From NCBI GenBank assembly GCA_033085395.1, contig JANQBS010000029.1, positions 186,001-250,000 on the forward strand: 64,000 nucleotides of DNA, in the 5' to 3' direction. This DNA is from Xanthoparmelia taractica. Lineage: Eukaryota; Ascomycota; Lecanoromycetes; Lecanorales; Parmeliaceae. The translations under genes were made by a program, and so were the position numbers. Below, piece after piece: positions 1-10,600 of the stretch. Position 1 is the stretch's first letter; each line of letters begins with the position of its first letter. The notes beneath the pieces were generated by a model, which worked only from the letters and a program-made list of their open reading frames with translations, was not told the DNA's origin and ran no database searches.

Positions 1-981
1 CGAGATATGGTGTTTCGGAGAGTATAAGCTTTGGAGGGTGAAGATGGGGGATGAGACGAGAGGGGCATTGTTAGGGGTTTGAGAGGGAGGAGAAAGGGAG
101 CGAAGTCAGCAATTTATCGATGAAGGAAAGTGTTGTGCATGATACAAGTGCATGCGATGGGGATGGTACTACGTCTCCAAACATATATGGGTATGAACAT
201 AGGGGAAGAGCGTGCCGAGTATTGTCGTCGACACGATAACAGGTTGATGACCATAATGAGCGTTTGATGGTATGGTTGGGAGGATCAGTGGCTCCTTACG
301 GAGTAGATGATTTGCGCATTGATATCAAACTATATAGCGAGGAGAGTGATTGGATTATCTGAACAGGCCAATGAATGAGTGACTAGCAGGATCAAGGTTT
401 TGGAGGACAGACCAGACACACTGCAAGAGTAAAGTCAATGGGTATATAAGTATACGTACAGTCACTACACCATCGTACCAGCGCCCATTAGAAATATAAT
501 ATACCACACCAACAACACTACCTGAGGTGTTGTTTTTTAAAGAATGATATGCGTGTGGTCTTTTTCCTTGATGACTGAGCTTTAGTTAGTTCTCGACAAA
601 CAGTTGAGCTATTCTTTAGTATTCCTTTTGATTTCTCTCTTTGGCATGGTCAAAACAGAGAAAGAAGTATTTGCACGGACGAGACGTTGGATTGATAGCC
701 AACTTTAGCGCGGAGATAATCTGATAACGTGCCCCGCACCTAGAGTACTTTCTGATATACAAGGTTGCACTCTACCAACTCTGAGCCCTCTAGGTTACTT
801 TTCTTTCTGTTCAAGCTCATTCTGGAAGCATTCCTTGATCGTCATCTGCCTGGCTAACGCTGTGGCAGAGAAGAACAATAGAGGCTGTCTTACCACCCGG
901 GCTTACTGCACCTTTAATCCCGCAGGCTGACCTCGGGCGACACAACGACGCTATAACATGACCTTCTAGCCCCTCAACATC
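1..981. other. Intergenic, no gene seen
   Basis: No reading frame with recognisable protein character on either strand, and no RNA gene seen. The last few hundred bases are presumably the promoter and leader of the gene starting at 982. The left edge may be promoter of a gene outside the window. Confidence 0.5.
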
Positions 982-3900
982 ATGCTTTCATCTCGCAAGA
1001 CCCTTGAGCCTCGGGGCTTGCAAATCTCGACCTCAAGAATCATCCTGTTGAGCCAATCAGGAATCAGTCGTCGCCCGCCATCCTCCGTCCCCTCCTTTCG
1101 CCGTGATCTCTCATGGGGCTCGAAACGCAAGGACCCAACGAGCCGTGTAGGGAAAGTATGCGAAGGCTTCAGCACTCAAGATTTTGCTGGCAAAATCCTG
1201 ACTCGGAAGCAAATCTACCGGAGCACGTTCTGGGGTAATCACCATCTTCGCCGATACCTTCCCAGGTACGTCCCAATACAAGAGTGGCGATTTTCAAGCT
1301 CTTGGGGAAACAAGCCGGAGACCCACTCTCGCAAAAGGAATGATGCGGAGGCAAATGAAGAAGACGATTGGTATTCGAGGTGGGAGAAGCAAAAGTTGAG
1401 ACAATACGATGACTTCATGAAGAGAGTAGAGCATGATCCATATACAGCTCTGTTTGGCAAGAGTTGGCTGAACTTTAGTGGGGAAGATAATGAGCCCAGA
1501 GCAGCGAGGACCTCTTCTCGTGATTCTCCTAAAGGGACATCCAAGCCAAAGACTGAAAGAAATCCGGGGAACGGGCCCTCGAGACCAAAGTCCAATAACA
1601 TGAAAATCCCCGTGGATCGGGACATCGGTGGAAGACCATCAAAGAGCGAACCGATGCCTACTCCCGAACGTGATCAGGAATACGAGATTGATCCAATCAC
1701 AAATCGCAGAGTTTCAAAGGCGTCTCCCTCTCCAGCGTCTGCATTGGGGCATACTAAAGCCCAAGTCAAGGACGGAGAGCGAGACTCCGAACCCTTCTAC
1801 AAATGCTGGGCCCTGGTCCCACGTACTCCATCGGGCCATCGCCTTGTCATGGTAGAGCATGCGCAGGTTTGGTCAAGCTCCAACGCGCCAAGCAAAGACA
1901 CTCCTATCAAGCCACACAATACAAGACTATGGCTTCCACGGGAAGGTTCCGTAGAACACCAGGAGCCTAAAGTAGATCCTCAACCTATACTTCAGACTCA
2001 CGATGCCAAGCCAAATAACACGTCTACAAAGATCGAGAGTGCTCTCGACCGGCACTTGAGCTGCAAAAGCGCTCATGATAAGGAAAGGAGCGAACGCCCA
2101 CGATTGCAGTACAAGCCCGAGGAAAATAAGACCGAGGACATTGACCTACTTCGACCAAGTGATGTGAGAGCTTCGGCAGGCCTTCGTGGTAATCCACCCA
2201 AAGAGACTGACATTGAGAAGCAAGCCCGACGGAAAAAGCTGGAAGACAACTACGAGAGATGCTCTCTAGACCGTGCGAGTCAGTCAGCCGGAGAAGCTGC
2301 GAGCAACACGTTTGCACAGAAGAGAGAAGACCGTCCTGAACGAAAAGGTATAGCCACAGAGTTTCGTTTTGGCTCCTGGTTGAAGGAAACCCTTCAGGAA
2401 CCAAAGTCTGAAAGCAAAGAGGCATCAAAAAGCACGCCTGCCACATGGGTAAACAAATCTTCAAATGCGAGGAACTTTGACCCTAAATCTATCGATCAAA
2501 TATCAGATTTGACGCCACCATCTAATAATACGGTCGTCTCTGAATCATCGAACACTATGGCTCCTGAAGCCCAAGTCAAGGCCATGGACAAAGCCAGCAA
2601 ACTGAAGGCTCAAATTGTGCCCTTTAAAGCCAAGCTAGATGCCATGAAGGCAGATTACGACTTTTTGCGACAGGAGTGGCTTCATGAACTCCGAAGGGCG
2701 AAAGAGCAAGCTGCGAAGAAAGAAGAGGAGATGAAAGCTCAGAAGATTGCGAAAAGGGCCAGAGAGATCCATGAAGCGGAAATAAAGACTCAGAAAGTAG
2801 CCATGGAGGCAATGGTGACTCGTAGCGGCAATAGGACCACCAACACGGCCGAGGCTACATTAGCCAAAAGTGTAGGAAACGGTGATGTCGAAGGACCGGC
2901 TCCTCGTCGGCTGCAAAGCTTCCTTCAAGGCGAGGGCGATATGGCAAGCAATGTTCATGAATTCGCAGGAAGGGATCGATGGTATAAGCGGAAAGCACCA
3001 CATGCCATGGATGCAGACGACGCCGAAGTTGATGCTAAGCTTCAGAAACTGGCCAGTGACAGAACTTTGATATGTGAAATCAGGGGTATATACGAAGATA
3101 CTTACGGCACTATCGACACGAAACACCGCCAGCCGCACGTTCTTTCTACTAGTCCAACGGGAAGTCATGCAGGCATAACAAAATTCTCGAAACGCCTAGA
3201 CAAGTCTGAGATTGCAGACGCCTTAGTGATTGTTCAGAAGCTATTTGGTCAGCTGCGTGAGGTTCAGTCCATCATCCAAGACTATCGAAGTCAAACAAAC
3301 CAAGTGTTGGATCCCAACGACCGAGCCATCGATATGTCGGAAACACATTTTGCGTTTGAGAAGAGCGTCATGCAAATATTGAGGACTTCATTGCGACTAG
3401 CCAGAGTCAGGTCTCACGGCATGACCAGTCGGGTTTCCTGTGAAGCAACCGCCGCCGCCGACGCAAAGAAACCTACCGTCAACACTTCGCCCTCGACTAC
3501 GGAATCAAAACCCACCAACCTTGAGGCTCAGAAAGCAACAAAGCTGAACACTTATTGCATCCTCGCGTATGACTCAGCTAGCGAAAGTGTCAAGTCTGTC
3601 GAGGCTACTATGGTCGCACCATTCTCGAAAGAGGAGTCACTGCTACCTTTGGACGCACTCAATCGTCTGAGTAATCCCGGCAAATTCCTTCCCCACGCCA
3701 TATCTCTTGGAGCCATTGGATATGAGCCTGTATCCGGTACCACGAACATCCTCGTGTTTAAGAGGAAAAGTACTCCACAAGACCTGATGGAGAATAAGAG
3801 GACGGACGCAATGGAAAAGCTGACCCGCGTTCGCAATGCGCTCGATCACAAGCCTGTTGTTCCTGACGTTCCCTTTGGTGGCCGTAGTGGCAATTCGTCC

Positions 3901-4347
3901 TCCAATCCGGCGACGGACGAAGGTATCCACGAATCCCACCAGACGCAATTGCGAGGAATTGAGGCGGAGCAACAAAAAGCCCAAGAACCCCGGAAGGAGG
4001 CTGTAGAGAAAATGGAGACGGAAATTCAGAAAGCGACAAAAGCTAGCGGGATAACAGCGGACGATATTCAAAAAGAGAAGCAAGCCTTCGAAAGATGTCG
4101 GACGCAGAAATTTACTTCATCAGCATCGCCAAGCAACACGACCAGTGATATGGTGCATAGGCAGGAGGTAGTATTTTCGGGATCTGACCCACGCAAATGG
4201 GTAGACCATAGCTTCAAGTACAAGAGGAGCAAGCGAGCCGCGGCAGGCAGACGTCGGAGGACTATGAGGCGTATGCTCATGGCTGGTGCCTTCACTGCGG
4301 CATGTTGCTACTGCGTGGGTGTGGGATCTGAGATGATGCGTGGCTGA
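982..4347 (+). CDS. Large hypothetical protein, coiled coil plus C-terminal membrane anchor
   Basis: A single uninterrupted frame of 1121 residues; function not recognised. The N-terminus (about residues 1-60) is rich in Arg, Ser and hydrophobic residues and nearly free of acidic ones, which would fit a mitochondrial presequence (inference). A segment near residues 140-165 reads DPYTALFGKSWLNF. Residues about 530-620 form a charged Lys/Glu/Ala-rich coiled coil. A folded-looking part at about 660-950 includes IRGIYEDTYGTIDTKHRQ and a segment beginning YCILAYDSAS. The extreme C-terminus is a basic RRRRTMRR stretch followed by a short Ala/Cys/Gly-rich hydrophobic segment, suggesting a tail anchor. 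I believe similar proteins are annotated in other filamentous ascomycetes only as serine/threonine-rich or hypothetical. The start is the first ATG of the frame. The middle is low-complexity, Ser/Lys/Glu-rich and probably disordered. Confidence 0.8.
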   Translation: MLSSRKTLEPRGLQISTSRIILLSQSGISRRPPSSVPSFRRDLSWGSKRKDPTSRVGKVCEGFSTQDFAGKILTRKQIYRSTFWGNHHLRRYLPRYVPIQEWRFSSSWGNKPETHSRKRNDAEANEEDDWYSRWEKQKLRQYDDFMKRVEHDPYTALFGKSWLNFSGEDNEPRAARTSSRDSPKGTSKPKTERNPGNGPSRPKSNNMKIPVDRDIGGRPSKSEPMPTPERDQEYEIDPITNRRVSKASPSPASALGHTKAQVKDGERDSEPFYKCWALVPRTPSGHRLVMVEHAQVWSSSNAPSKDTPIKPHNTRLWLPREGSVEHQEPKVDPQPILQTHDAKPNNTSTKIESALDRHLSCKSAHDKERSERPRLQYKPEENKTEDIDLLRPSDVRASAGLRGNPPKETDIEKQARRKKLEDNYERCSLDRASQSAGEAASNTFAQKREDRPERKGIATEFRFGSWLKETLQEPKSESKEASKSTPATWVNKSSNARNFDPKSIDQISDLTPPSNNTVVSESSNTMAPEAQVKAMDKASKLKAQIVPFKAKLDAMKADYDFLRQEWLHELRRAKEQAAKKEEEMKAQKIAKRAREIHEAEIKTQKVAMEAMVTRSGNRTTNTAEATLAKSVGNGDVEGPAPRRLQSFLQGEGDMASNVHEFAGRDRWYKRKAPHAMDADDAEVDAKLQKLASDRTLICEIRGIYEDTYGTIDTKHRQPHVLSTSPTGSHAGITKFSKRLDKSEIADALVIVQKLFGQLREVQSIIQDYRSQTNQVLDPNDRAIDMSETHFAFEKSVMQILRTSLRLARVRSHGMTSRVSCEATAAADAKKPTVNTSPSTTESKPTNLEAQKATKLNTYCILAYDSASESVKSVEATMVAPFSKEESLLPLDALNRLSNPGKFLPHAISLGAIGYEPVSGTTNILVFKRKSTPQDLMENKRTDAMEKLTRVRNALDHKPVVPDVPFGGRSGNSSSNPATDEGIHESHQTQLRGIEAEQQKAQEPRKEAVEKMETEIQKATKASGITADDIQKEKQAFERCRTQKFTSSASPSNTTSDMVHRQEVVFSGSDPRKWVDHSFKYKRSKRAAAGRRRRTMRRMLMAGAFTAACCYCVGVGSEMMRG

Positions 4348-5639
4348 TGATTTGAAGCGAATGGAAGGCATGGAAAGAAGGGAATGATGGAGTTGGGACG
4401 GCGCCGTATGCATATGGATGGATAAAGTACTTGGCAGGCACATTGGGAGGGAGAACACTGGGCGGATATGATGCGGGCCCAAGGCATTTTGTTTATGTGC
4501 TTGCAATTTTCGGTCAAAAAACAACAACAACAACATTGTACTCTCGGCTCAGTAAAGTAGTTGCTAGCATCAATGAAAAGATCTCTTGCATGGAATGACG
4601 CATGACGCCTCCTTTACTAGCTCTTGGAGAGCCGGAAGAAGGAGCGCCTTGCTCTGCCTTGCTCTTGTACGATCAGTAATCAACTCGGCAAAGATGATGA
4701 GCAAGCCATCTATTCTCGGCCAAAGAGACCCACGAGCCCTTTATTTGTGGCAGAAATCCAAGTACCCAGGTTGTGGGGATTCCAAGCCACAGTTTCTGCA
4801 CCGAACAAAGGGTTTGCAGCAGCCACGAGAGCCGAGTATCAAAGCCTTGTTTGTCTGGTTCTCTGTTCTTGATAGATGGATGATTGGGGCTTGTGTCAGC
4901 GCCACCACTGTGCACCATGGCTCCAGGGTCAAAAGAACCAACGTTTTCCGCAGCCTTTGTTTGAAGTTACTGGTGATGGGGTAAACAATGTTGTTGGTTG
5001 GTTGGATGTTGGCCCAGGCTGTATTCCATATGGAGATTTGCGGTTCCTTTCGTTTCGTTCGGAGGCTATCTGTCCTTTTGTACTTGTACGCTGGGGTGGG
5101 GATGATTCCAGGGGTTGGATCTGATCTTGGCTGTTCAGCGTTTCAAAACCCCAGAAAGCGTGGAAAAGGGACCCGCCTTTTAGGAACAGGTCTAGGGTCG
5201 AATTTTTCCCTTTCTCCTGGCCTCATTCCTTCCCCCGTGGATTTGTTCCTTTGAGGCTGTTTGAATTGCAGTCAGCGGATTGCGATTGCAAAATGTTGCC
5301 GGCTGGTTTTACTATTTTAGATTTGAGCAGCAGCATGCGCACGGCCTGCCAAAAGCAATGCAGCATGCAGCGTCCTGTCCCGAAGGGTTTTGGTGGGTAC
5401 GGGGTACATTACATCTACATCTCCTACGGTAGAAATAGCCTTGGGGAACGGACCCGATGAATGCACTTTGAATAAAGGATATTGATCATTGATGGATGAA
5501 AGTTGGTGCTGCTTGCTCCTTTTACGCACAGTCCAGGAGAAGATGCAAGGGGAATGATGCATTATGTTTCTATTCCTTTTGTTAAGGTCAGCAGCCCAAG
5601 TACCTTGCGTCCGTGAAGTGCAGCGAAGGGATTCAAAAT

Positions 5640-5657
5640 ATTATTATTATTATTATT
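5640..5657. repeat. (ATT)n microsatellite
   Basis: Six tandem copies of the ATT trinucleotide in an otherwise unremarkable intergenic region. Confidence 0.9.
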
Positions 5658-6563
5658 GAACCCGTGTCCACTGCTTAGAGCTACGCCTCGGATTCAAATG
5701 AAATGAGCTTTCTCTTGCGGACGGGTTCTTGCGCACCAAGTTCCGGCAAGTCCCCGCTCCCATAAATAATGCTGTCTTAATTGAGCTGCGCAGGATATCG
5801 CTGGCAGCATCCTTCATCAGTATGTAGTCGAAGTAATATATAATCATACTATTATCATCGTACTTGGTCAATACTGTACATCAAAGTGTTGCCTCCAAAG
5901 CCTAGGGTCTTTTGATCCATGTTTTAATTAAGAAAAAGCCGTTAGAAGGGCATAAGCGTTTCCCGCTAGAGAAGTATTATTGGCTGGTTGTAAAGTAAGG
6001 TACTTCGTACGTATTATTTACTTAGAGCTATGTAATCGCTACTTCTACTGTACCTTCCATCTTAATTAGTTCTTCCATGAACCACGAGCCCCTGTCTTAG
6101 CGTGACGCTAACAAATAAACCATGCCGCAGTCAATAAAATCCAACGGAAATCTCTTGCTAATATAATTGAGCGAATTTAAACCCTTGATCAAGTAGAAAG
6201 TAGGTACTTCGTAAACAGTCCGAGAAAACTCCACCAAATCTTTTGGATCGTGAACTTCTGTAGGCTAATAATCGCATCGCTCAACGTTGCCATTGAAACT
6301 TTGACCTAGGTACTATATAGGAATTCTGAAAGGATGGGTTCCATAGATAGATCTTGACGGTTCCCACCCATCTAAGCCACATGGGAGCGCATGAGAATCT
6401 CGGCTAAAAGGGCTTTCCTCGCATGGCTAAGGCTTACAAAAAGTACTTTGAATACCTTACCTTACTCTTTGGGAAAAGCGGTACTTCCTAGAGCTAATCA
6501 ATCTCCAGCCCGCTATTGGCGAGTAATTGGCGGAAATCCTTGGCTTCCCCTGCTTTCATTCAA

Positions 6564-6595
6564 TCTCCTCCTCCTCCTCCTCCTCCTCCTCCTCC
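6564..6595. repeat. (CTC)n microsatellite
   Basis: About ten tandem CTC units, pyrimidine-only on the plus strand, roughly 1 kb upstream of the Msb2 start. Polypyrimidine tracts are common in fungal promoters; a regulatory role is not shown. Confidence 0.9.
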
Positions 6596-7606
6596 AAAAG
6601 CACTCACCACACAAAACAACGCCGTCGCCTCCCTCCCTCCCTCCTATTGACCGACAGCAGACGTGCAAGCGACTTCTCGCACAGACAATTCATCTTCCCG
6701 GTCGTGGGAAACGCGGATGATCAAAGAAGAGAAAGAGATTACGTACGAGGATCAGCATTCAGTACACCTTTTTCTGCGCGACGCTTCTTACCGTCGTCCA
6801 CTCGTTTCCATATCTCGACTATCCATACATTCATTTGACCCTTCTCCTTCTGTTGCAATTATCCTTATCTCACGAGGCTTTTACAGGATAGCGCTGGAAG
6901 TGGGATACGTGGTGGCAGGCGACCCTCAAATCCCTTGCATCGCAATCAATCCCACTCCTTTCCCGACGACCTCACAATTATCAAACAACAAGCGATCACT
7001 TCAAAGAACCACCCAAGGTTTGGCGGGTTCTCGAACGTGGTGGAGATAACGTGGGATAAAGAGTGGGAACGCTTTGTTGAAAACCCGAATATGGGGCTAT
7101 AGATAGGATTGGTCAACAAAGAAAGAGGTCAAGCCCACCCGCAAGTCTGCCTATTGTCGACCCCCCTTGGTCTGCGGAATACTTCGTCGGCAAAAGTACT
7201 TCCAGTTCTCTCCCAAGAAGCCCGAAAAGTTGGTCGACATCCAAGTCCTCCCCAGGGAGAAAGGCATCAAGTTCCTCGTTCTTTTCTCTTCTGGGCCCTT
7301 GAGCCCTTTACGCTCTTTTAAAAAGTAAGTCGACCAACCTGCGTAACAGCGACATTGGAACACTCGCGAAACCAGTCCACCGCCGTCGAGACCTGTGGAC
7401 TGATAGACTGACAGTTACATCGCAGCCACGATCTTTTCCAACCTTGACTTGTCAAGTTCACTCGTTTACATTCTGTCCTGACAGTAAGTACTTGTCTTAT
7501 GCCGATGAGTACAACATCTGACGACGATCAAGGTGTCAAAATCACATACACCATCAATCTATTCTCGTAATACAGATCTATTCGTCCATCACATTCCATC
7601 TCCATC

Positions 7607-10600
7607 ATGTTTCGGAGGTCTTCAGTAATATTTGCGGCATCCCTGGCATTGCTATCGACACTCGACTCCGCTACCTGTTTTGCTGCCGCCGCACCTGCGC
7701 AGCCACGGGAAGATGTGGACAGGCCTCGATTCTTGAAGAAGGAGATTAAGCGTTTCGTCTTTACCAATGATACCACTTCGAGGAGCGCACCTCCTGAACA
7801 AGTATCAACTTCAGACCTCGAAGCCTTACACGAGACCCTTACTTCGTCATCCCTTCCAGACCTTGGGGCAGATGCGACTCCTACTTCAGCTACTTCAGCT
7901 ATTACGACTACATCCAGCGTCACGCTTTCTGACAATGGACAATCATCGACCTTAGATGTGCCTTCATTTACTTCCGCTATTTCAACTGCACCCAGTGTCA
8001 CACTCGATGTCAATGGACAATCATCGACCTTAGATGTGCCTTCATTTACTTCAGCTATTTCAACTACACCCAGTGTCACACTCGATGTCAATGGACAATC
8101 ATCGATTGCAGATTTATCTTCCGCTACTTCAGCTATTTCAACTACACCCAGTGTCATGTCTTCTGACAACGGACAATCATCGACCTCAGATGTATCGCTG
8201 TCGTCCGCTGAGGTATTGTTGGCTCAGCAACCTTCTACTACAATTGCCCCTGTCTTGTCGACGCCGCCGCCGGCTTCGAGCCTTAATGGCGAGGGAGCAA
8301 CAACGCAAAGCAGCATTGTCCCAGGAGGCGCTTCAGATGGAGTGACTGTGTCGGGCCAATCCCTTCCGTCATCGAGCCTGGATGGTCAGGGAGCAACAAC
8401 ACAAAGCAGCATTGTCTCAGAAAGTGGTTCAGACGGGGCGACTGCGTCGAGTCAATCCCTTCCGTCATCGAGTCTGAACGGTCAGGGAGCAACAACGCAA
8501 AGCAGCATTGTTCCAGGAGGTGGTATAGACCGAGCGACTACGTCGAGTCAATCCCTTCCGTCATCGAGTCTGAACGGTCAGGGAGCAACAACGCAGAGCA
8601 GCATCGTTCCAGGAAGTGTCGTAGATCTAGCGACTGGGTCGAGTCAATCCATCCCGTCCTCGAGCGCAAGTCACTCAGATCAACTCAATACGAACGAGTT
8701 TGTGCCGCAAACAACCCAATCGTCCACAGCTGAGCAGCCTGGGAATGGCGTGACCTCCTCGCAACCGGGTTCCACCGCACCACCCGACACCAGCGCATTT
8801 CCTTCCAGTACTGCTATATCGAATTCGCAGGAAACCCAACAAGGTGCCCTCGACATCGCATCTCGGACTTCAAGCAGTATCGCGTCAGAGACTCTTGTCT
8901 CCAGTTCGGGAGGGCAGGGCGCGAGTGCTACGGGCTCACAAATGTCACCTAGCCTTGGGCAGCAGACGGACACGCAAGTGCAAGCCGGCACAACTCAAGG
9001 ATTCGATGCGCTTCAGTCGAGCTCATCATCTCAAGGCGCCGGAACCCCACCGACGGCCACCTCAATTGCGGGCTCATCCTCACTCGTGCTTCCTGCCGGA
9101 GAATCAACAGTCTCCAATGCTAGGAACGAAGCAAGCAGTCTTGCTAGCGCTGTGAATACGGCTACTGGAGGCCCCCAAAGCCTTCCTGTGACGACTGCGG
9201 GCGCGGGTTCTTCGGCGGTTATTCCTCCTTCTGGAACGACGATCAACTCCAATGCCAACGATGAAACTGGCCACCTGACTTCGGGAGTGGATACGGCTAC
9301 TGTTGGAACACCACCCCTGACTGCTTCGGCAGGTGGTTCTTTAGCAGTTGTGCCTGGAGAAACCATCAAGACCTCCGCCACGGCCAATAACAACCAGCCG
9401 TCTCTTAGTGGGGAAGCTACCTCCGGAGTTTCAGCGCCAGATACTCAGACAGGCAGCGAAGGCTCCGTGAATACAAACACTATCGTAAATCAGGTCGTTC
9501 CCACTACATCAGGCATTGGAGCAGGTGCAACAATCACACATGCCGCAGAGCCAGCGTCTTCAGCCGTTGCTCCGCAGTCCGTGGCTGTCCCGGCTACGGG
9601 AACAAGTCTAGGTTCCGAGACAAGTCATGTCACCGCTGGTCCGGGAGAGACCCAGCCTACACCAACTCCAGGAGTAGGAGCAGGACCAACCTCGCAAGTC
9701 AATGGACTTTCAGGATCTTCCGCATCGGTAGTCAATCCGGTTAATAGCGAGTCTCAGGCTGGGGGATCACCGCGTCAAACGACCTTACCTGATGGCGCCG
9801 TTGTGCCAAACACAGCGCAAATTACTGGAGCAGCAAAGGGCACTACGGCACCACTGGAGACTCCACCCGCTTCTGTTTCCTCCCCGGGTACGGACCAAAT
9901 ATCAAGCCCAAATTTGAATGTGGCAGCGTCGGTACCAGCTTCTGTTGCCAATCCATCGGTGGCGGCAGCTGCATCAAAATTGAATACTATTCCAGCTTCA
10001 GTTGAGAATCCATTGGCATCTGTTTCGGGAAACCCCCCCTTGGTATTCAATCCGGCCTTGACAACAGCAGCGTCTGCCCTGGACGCACTTCCAGCTTCTA
10101 TTCAAAATCCAGAACCCCAGGTCTCACTCCCAGGATCACCGAACTCAGCTTCGCCGGTGACTTCGGGAGGATCAAATCCAACTGGAGTGGGTCCTCAAGA
10201 TACAGCTGGTGTGACAGGTTCACCAGCCACCACAGGGTCACCAGTTGGGGCATCAGAACCAGCAGGCGCGACCGGTTCTCCAGTAAGTGGGACAGCGTTA
10301 CCAGTAGGTGCAACGGAATCAGCAATCGGAGCAACAGCATCCCTAGCAGCTGGGACAACGGCTTCTCCAGTTACCGGAACCGAGTCACCAGTCGATGTAA
10401 CGGGATTACCAATAGCAACGGATACGTCTGGAGACACTACAGCGGGCCAAGTTTCAGCTCCGAATTCTCAACTCCCAGCAACAGGCGGTCTTGTGCCAGA
10501 ATCCAGGCTAATGACAGCTTCGAATGGAGAAGTGATCTCTGGAACCCCGGAAGCAACAGCTCCGTCTGGAGAAACTAATACTCTTTCTGGTCCGAATCTT

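Larger units (their letters stand above)
4348..7606. other. Long gene-poor stretch; far end is the Msb2 leader
   Basis: About 3.3 kb without a supportable gene; the frames present are short and show no family signature. The last ~500 bases before the Msb2 start contain GTAAGT motifs (around 7325 and 7480), the second followed by TCTGAC and an AG, so spliced 5'-leader introns are possible (inference only). An AT-rich zone at about 5870-6330 contains the word GGTACTTCGTA twice. Confidence 0.5.

Noticed and set aside
7528..8169. Long minus-strand frame of 213 codons opposite the Msb2 start
   Set aside because: It is the antisense of the tandem repeats; repeated units keep several frames open at once. 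It has no signal, domain or splice support, while the plus strand has a full Msb2.
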